NCBI GenBank assembly: GCA_947498455.1
Contig: CANMKK010000011.1
Coordinates: forward strand, 62,001 to 126,000
Source: an uncultured Aquimarina sp.
GTDB lineage: Bacteria; Bacteroidota; Bacteroidia; Flavobacteriales; Flavobacteriaceae
DNA length: 64,000 nucleotides
Direction: 5' to 3'
Under the pieces are notes generated by a model. The model was not told the DNA's origin, did not search any database, and saw only the letters and a list, made by a program, of their open reading frames with translations. Positions 61,101 through 64,000 of the stretch are shown one piece after another. Both the position numbers and the translations under genes were made by a program. Numbering within the stretch: position 1 is the stretch's first letter; every line of letters begins with the position of its first letter.

Positions 61101-64000
61101 ATGCAGTACAATTCGATACGGTAGCTACAATAAGTGGTAGTATATCGGAATTTACATTGCTAAGAAATGTTCAAGGAGGAGGTTATGCTTCAATTGGAGA
61201 AGGTGGGATAAACTGCCCTTTATGTTCAGAAGTAGGTCCAAACCCTAGTGATACGAACTGCGACCCCATAGTAATTTGCGAACAAGAAGAGTTATGTATA
61301 CCTCCAACAGTGCCAGCAGTCGCATGTAATGAAAAATATCAAGATTTTATTAATACGATAAGAATACAAGTTGTAGATTATCAGATACCTTTTTATTTTC
61401 TGAATGATGATACAGCAACAGAAGAGATCGATAGGTATAAAGGAATCGATTACTTCTGTAAATTAAATTACGGATATATAACAGATTCGTATTTAGAGTA
61501 TTTAAGACAAATGAGTATCACAAGTACAGAAGATGATAACTTCTTAAGTATTGGTGGGTTCGGAGCGACAGACCTTAATTATGGGTATGCAGATATAGAA
61601 GCAGTAATTATTGATTTTAAAGAGTATAAGGAGAATGAATTAAATACATACGGATGGCAACAATTCGTAGATGAAATATATATGTCTACACATGATGTCT
61701 GCCCACCAGTACCATTACCAGTAGTCATTGATATAGATCTGGATCCGAATTCAGAGAATGAAGAATGTCAGCGATATCTAGAAGATATTACAGGAACATA
61801 CTCCGAAGATGAGTATGATGCCTATAAAACCAGACTAAAGAATACCTTTAGACAAAAATATATAAAAGGAGCAATCGATAATCTGGTAGAAAAATTTACT
61901 ATGATAGCACCAGATAGAGAGTATCAATATACCCTATACTATTACGATCAAGCAGGTAATCTAGTACAGACCGTACCACCAGAAGGAGTAGAACGACCAA
62001 CAGATGATTTGGATAAAAATGCGCAACTACAATACCATACCGATGTAAATAAAGATAGAACAGCATTGTACCATGATACAGATGAAGTAAACTCTCAATT
62101 ACCAGAGCATAGACTAGAAACCCAATATAAATACAATTCACTAAATCAGCTGATATGGCAAAAAACACCTGATGGAGGAATTACACGATTTGCATATGAT
62201 AAATTAGGAAGAATAATTGCATCCCAAAATGCAAAACAACAACAGTTAGATAATGGACAACGTTTTAGTTATACACGGTATGATGCCTTAGGAAGAATTA
62301 CAGAAGCAGGAGAATTTATAGCTAATACACCTATCTATATTGATGATTTTGGGAAATTAAAAACCTCTGGTAGCAATACCATAGAAGGTGTAACATCCTA
62401 TCCGGATCAGATAACTACCATAAAAACAGAAGTAACAAAAACCATCTATGATGAACTATTAACTACAGAAGTTAGTAATTTGTTTGAGATATATGATAGC
62501 TCTACAACAAGAAATAGAGTAACAGCCGTATTATATTTTGACACCTATTCGGGAGACGACCTCGCATACCAAAATGCCATTTTCTACAACTATGACATAC
62601 ACGGAAACGTAAAGGAATTAATAGTTGATAACCGTGATCCGGAAATGGTAGCTATCAACCAAAATATTAAACACGTATCCTATGAGTATGATTTGATCAG
62701 TGGTAATGTCAATAAGGTATTATTCCAGGAAGGAAAACCAGATCAGTTTATACATAAGTATACCTATGATGCAGATAATAGAATAACATCTGTAGAAACT
62801 TCTACAGATGGTGTGATATGGGAACAAGATGCAACCTATGAATATTATGCGCATGGACCATTGGCCAGAACCATAATCGGGGATAAAGAAGTGCAAGGAA
62901 TGGACTATGCCTATACATTACAGGGATGGCTTAAAGGAGTAAATTCTGAAACCGTAGGACAAAATGATATAGGGAAAGATGGTGGTACCTTTAATAGGGT
63001 AGCAAAAGATGCGATGGCATATTCCCTGAATTATTATAACGGAGATTATAAAGCAACGCATACAAGTTCACCGTTTACAATAGCAGAAACAGGAAGTAAT
63101 ATTAATAATGCCAACCTATACAATGGAAATATCAAAACCATGGTAACTTCCTTGTTGGACAATAAGGAAAATGCCCTGAGTGTATTACAAAATAATTATA
63201 CCTATGACCAGTTGAATAGAATAAAGGAAATGAAAGGGTATGAAAATGGTGGAGCAGTAGGATATTCCGCAACCTATACCTATGATAATAATGGTAACCT
63301 CACGAATCTGAGTAGAACAGATCAAACAGGAACTTTAATAGATAATTTTACCTATAAATATAGAAAAGATGACAATGGGGATATTGTAAATAATCAATTA
63401 TTGACAGTCCAGGATACAGAAGGCAAAAAATTAGATAATGATTTACTAGATCAGTTTGCAGCATTGGGAGTACCGGAAGATGCCTTTGATCAGAACAAGG
63501 AAGAGCATATCAACTATGTATATGATGAGATTGGACAGTTAATAGAAGACAAAACAGAAGGATTGCATATCGATTGGCGAGTAGATGGAAAAGTAAAAAG
63601 TGTAACCAAAGGTGATGGTACAATCATTACATTTACGTATGATGGATTAGGAAATCGAATTGGAAAAATAGAAGATCGACCAGATACGACTGTGAATGGA
63701 GAAACGAAGGATAATATTACAAAAACCCTGTATTCCAGAGATGCACAAGGAAATGTACTAGCAGTATATGGTACATCCACACAGGGATTAGATACAGAAA
63801 GTTGCGATATAGATCTTTTCTTAAACGGAATAACAGTATCGGGAGAAGAAAAAGAAGAAGCTTTAGAAACAATTACAGTTTCTAATACAGACTTCTATAC
63901 AATAACCGAAACAGGAAAAGTGACTATGACCGCGGGTGATGGAATTACTTTAAAACCGGGATTCCAAGCCAAAACAGGAAGTGATGTAAAAGTAGGGATA
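55172..64000 (+). CDS. Giant DUF6443/RHS-repeat protein (over 2,943 residues, 3' end beyond window)
   Basis: The frame opens at ATG 55172 and stays open to base 64000. A signal peptide follows an n-extension (ILLGYLILCCFTGSVFSQ, residues 26-43). Residues about 345-560 form a DUF6443-like region: RNRQTVTKINTDDRPIVGEV, IYDTQGRPAIEVLPTP, GVGPTHRLGEGHEMKYYYLQ. A long middle part (about 600-2250) contains four degenerate Cys-bearing repeats. YD repeats start near YYYDQAGNLVQTVPPEGVER (about 2258) and continue (FAYDKLGRIIASQN, FTYDGLGNRIGKI) to the RHS core. Near the edge ITLKPGFQAKTGSDVKVGI marks a Bacteroidota module inserted next to the core. Any C-terminal toxin or effector lies outside the window. 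Confidence 0.82.
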   Translation, partial: MKLSIYNSNRKMPDSSVFIKRSILLGYLILCCFTGSVFSQTSLKGSQIVENATITAPLDETVGLVNTRISNPEAYIRLRVDDDLHHNESFKYTVTIEVTPLLADGSQDVPYNQELTIFYNINGEVSPYEDLTYHRLGNRYGVSVKVISLEILKPDTNTPITTIPENIVLETRFIADVHHKLSEQSPIVNTHQISENRLLFIWDKITGAREYELEWTWIDNYGVNQNGNADLSVRKQPSEIKLTERDFELNSTRVQTELNFYEIPLIYARGYLVYRVRAIGRFSTDYIKRYYGSWSNSDTSKATVANWEYKVIEAHEHNKNWQFQASYAEGGKRKEVVSYFDGTLRNRQTVTKINTDDRPIVGEVIYDTQGRPAIEVLPTPVAISDGNEIKYYNNFNKVDSNTPYTHRNFDWQKTEEQQCKIEAVGMTTQSGASRYYSPNGDQNVSKPYQEFVPDAQQFPFSQIEYTPDNTGRIARKSGVGPTHRLGEGHEMKYYYLQPSQEELNRLFGYNVGDKKRYKKNMVVDPNGQVSISYIDPQGRTIATALAGTAPDGMTALADQGNSTDDMVFDLINKADQNDVKKPEDNNEYISTGRFGVDVTDGLSVSYPLGVSEADKTYQFNYEMGAINKYVDDCIPEAYDFKYDLEITLQNDCNDNMFEADQEIKEEGIIGYAPKSIPTKKLDIGSYQLNKRITVNEAAVNQYVEQYIGEYTCLLNLEDFEPNVSIDDCFTSCQDCVNNLLNEVDNYNTLFPAESELTAPRQQYVLEQISQIMGNDTFYYEGGILKNAPLDEGISEDEEIVFYAQKDLYEERFKKEFDLLLQACQAPCKVVSICDVNELALLADVSPSGQYGTTTQEDSFDDEVATEEERKAIEELSVFNENNVLGENQNWKNPDTPYIDAYGDISKIYINDSNSYEYTGDSIIDTITGQEYILPQQLVNIDDFLSLWQSSWAQSLVAYHPEYCYLDYYNELCARTFNVGGIDMNTDTYDDFVINTIKKAQDAKGGNSTFTINFLENINSLIDKDPYFKTTYTNAIDGTIGGRNAKTVRTAIMNEALTSNYSTILDEQDNQEKEVSMLKMAYITIVYGNDIQGNIDVNGLPSEDDILSILQVEGVSNIDNRQLAQSQKDRIWETYKYYYVGLKKKIINVFSNIYAKKEGCYNGCIGKDGNPEVVTVLQDFSQFSQLSQMFNAGTANELCSGEAVQYLKDVEKKFAPIDNIYDSGVPTNDAITDLAEETDFQIWTQTGKCPLAYDMEYFLNGLASEGKLVSGVNIGSITYLVPDLYNKIITEVPTNTNITVTGNIQNNNQTLDIALDGVASCNTSLTLPSGINWNNYKGEGTAGWQLVSLTNLSYIPDSFSNGTFSFTVLARVIPDGTTAPTDIDNQDLPIGMVEEYVITGVTCVPIGECKVEDDVRPIGEVLSDQVSTDGGNGCRKRDKFERSLIRLMNELNQKNKLSNAPLSVEDSYTEGIMPLILGDYGNIGIWKSTSNGFSISDPSDNVILSIQDIGTSIIWEEVNSYLSFKIKEDTNFTMRLIDQNHEIQELQGQIYTSANNTGTLDFNCGCNNEQIFSRNDYLIDKLNIVINKVHNSFDELPEGYVPDALDELAQYLSLPSGSTIGIYDKRKEEGYYSYYLAQDISGFPTYQVKVNGTNLFGLQHISLYKSNLQFDQETLAIRATALPITTEEASITNIELNGTSFCKSGELVIRDTVSDQGNGSSTCTSIDASRNTLFTTVMKEIARGIGAGGSNGELITEHMDDFFYYYNDRPYLIDYNEEYNSLTNWTRVSFKITDGTIGVGELPKCIIEFSSYGNPNNIESNIDNLGKGLYFFTTPSSEFDQANAFRTQNNQGNDLITGTMRCPACSDWTNNDPDPIVACPVENATPGTDTRTQEFLNLINAVREAERSGVGANGLVSQPITTFFEGIYDNPRIANYSQSSVDGITTVNYDIINGRGGEDCHVYYAVNETINASVNPLDAVQFDTVATISGSISEFTLLRNVQGGGYASIGEGGINCPLCSEVGPNPSDTNCDPIVICEQEELCIPPTVPAVACNEKYQDFINTIRIQVVDYQIPFYFLNDDTATEEIDRYKGIDYFCKLNYGYITDSYLEYLRQMSITSTEDDNFLSIGGFGATDLNYGYADIEAVIIDFKEYKENELNTYGWQQFVDEIYMSTHDVCPPVPLPVVIDIDLDPNSENEECQRYLEDITGTYSEDEYDAYKTRLKNTFRQKYIKGAIDNLVEKFTMIAPDREYQYTLYYYDQAGNLVQTVPPEGVERPTDDLDKNAQLQYHTDVNKDRTALYHDTDEVNSQLPEHRLETQYKYNSLNQLIWQKTPDGGITRFAYDKLGRIIASQNAKQQQLDNGQRFSYTRYDALGRITEAGEFIANTPIYIDDFGKLKTSGSNTIEGVTSYPDQITTIKTEVTKTIYDELLTTEVSNLFEIYDSSTTRNRVTAVLYFDTYSGDDLAYQNAIFYNYDIHGNVKELIVDNRDPEMVAINQNIKHVSYEYDLISGNVNKVLFQEGKPDQFIHKYTYDADNRITSVETSTDGVIWEQDATYEYYAHGPLARTIIGDKEVQGMDYAYTLQGWLKGVNSETVGQNDIGKDGGTFNRVAKDAMAYSLNYYNGDYKATHTSSPFTIAETGSNINNANLYNGNIKTMVTSLLDNKENALSVLQNNYTYDQLNRIKEMKGYENGGAVGYSATYTYDNNGNLTNLSRTDQTGTLIDNFTYKYRKDDNGDIVNNQLLTVQDTEGKKLDNDLLDQFAALGVPEDAFDQNKEEHINYVYDEIGQLIEDKTEGLHIDWRVDGKVKSVTKGDGTIITFTYDGLGNRIGKIEDRPDTTVNGETKDNITKTLYSRDAQGNVLAVYGTSTQGLDTESCDIDLFLNGITVSGEEKEEALETITVSNTDFYTITETGKVTMTAGDGITLKPGFQAKTGSDVKVGI

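Noticed and set aside
1..64000. CRISPR arrays, rRNA, tRNA genes and insertion sequences
   Set aside because: I looked for regularly spaced repeats, conserved rRNA/tRNA sequences and transposase motifs and found none. A covariance-model search was not possible here.

Overview
The window is AT-rich DNA from a member of the Bacteroidota, most likely a marine Flavobacteriaceae (an Aquimarina-like organism; the genus is inference). The evidence is: promoter-like boxes of the Bacteroidota type (TAnnTTTG) ahead of several genes, many genes without a Shine-Dalgarno sequence, a protein with a type IX secretion sorting domain, the flavobacterial neighbourhoods ubiA-maf-lipoprotein and amidase-mlaD, and Kdo/LPS, LptD-like and TamB envelope genes. 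No rRNA, tRNA, CRISPR array or insertion sequence was recognised.

Region 1 (1-30,441) is ordinary chromosome. It holds a helicase C-terminus, a DUF4126 membrane protein, a KdsB-KdnB fusion (CMP-activation and 8-oxidation of Kdo), an acyltransferase, and a small exported protein whose reading frame looks cut by one nonsense codon. These are followed by yebC, pterin dehydratase, a lipoprotein, maf, a UbiA-type prenyltransferase, a T9SS cargo protein, rsmE, tsaD, tamB, pfkA, ridA, an LptD-like protein, a peptidoglycan amidase, mlaD, two Fe-S oxidoreductase subunits flanking a HAD-like protein, a small conserved protein, and a GH3/serine-hydrolase fusion. The common theme is envelope construction and peptidoglycan turnover.

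Region 2 (30,948-42,362) is a tightly packed, all-plus-strand operon for a type II secretion / type IV pilus-like machine. In order it encodes a YwqK/MORN-like protein, a large GspK-like tip candidate, two minor pseudopilins, the inner-membrane platform GspF, a major pseudopilin with an EF-hand-like loop, a minimal A24 prepilin peptidase, the ATPase GspE, the secretin GspD, a PilM/PilN- or GspL-like protein, a PilO/GspM-like protein, an exported lipoprotein with Ig/FN3-like domains, and a PilP/GspC-like protein. No retraction ATPase (PilT) is present, so a secretion pseudopilus is more likely than a twitching pilus.

Region 3 (42,386-64,000) continues on the same strand. It holds a possible 44-residue membrane peptide, a Skp/OmpH-like chaperone, a tail-fibre-like repeat protein, a REP-like palindrome, a lipoprotein, and three very large surface or secreted proteins: a 2,152-residue YD/RHS-type shell protein, a 934-residue protein with 16 plant-type LRRs, and a DUF6443/RHS protein of more than 2,943 residues that runs off the window. 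None of the complete cargo proteins has a visible T9SS sorting domain. The working hypothesis is that regions 2 and 3 form one unit, in which a T2SS-like machine exports or displays giant RHS-type proteins. The linkage is seen in the sequence; the export relationship is inference.
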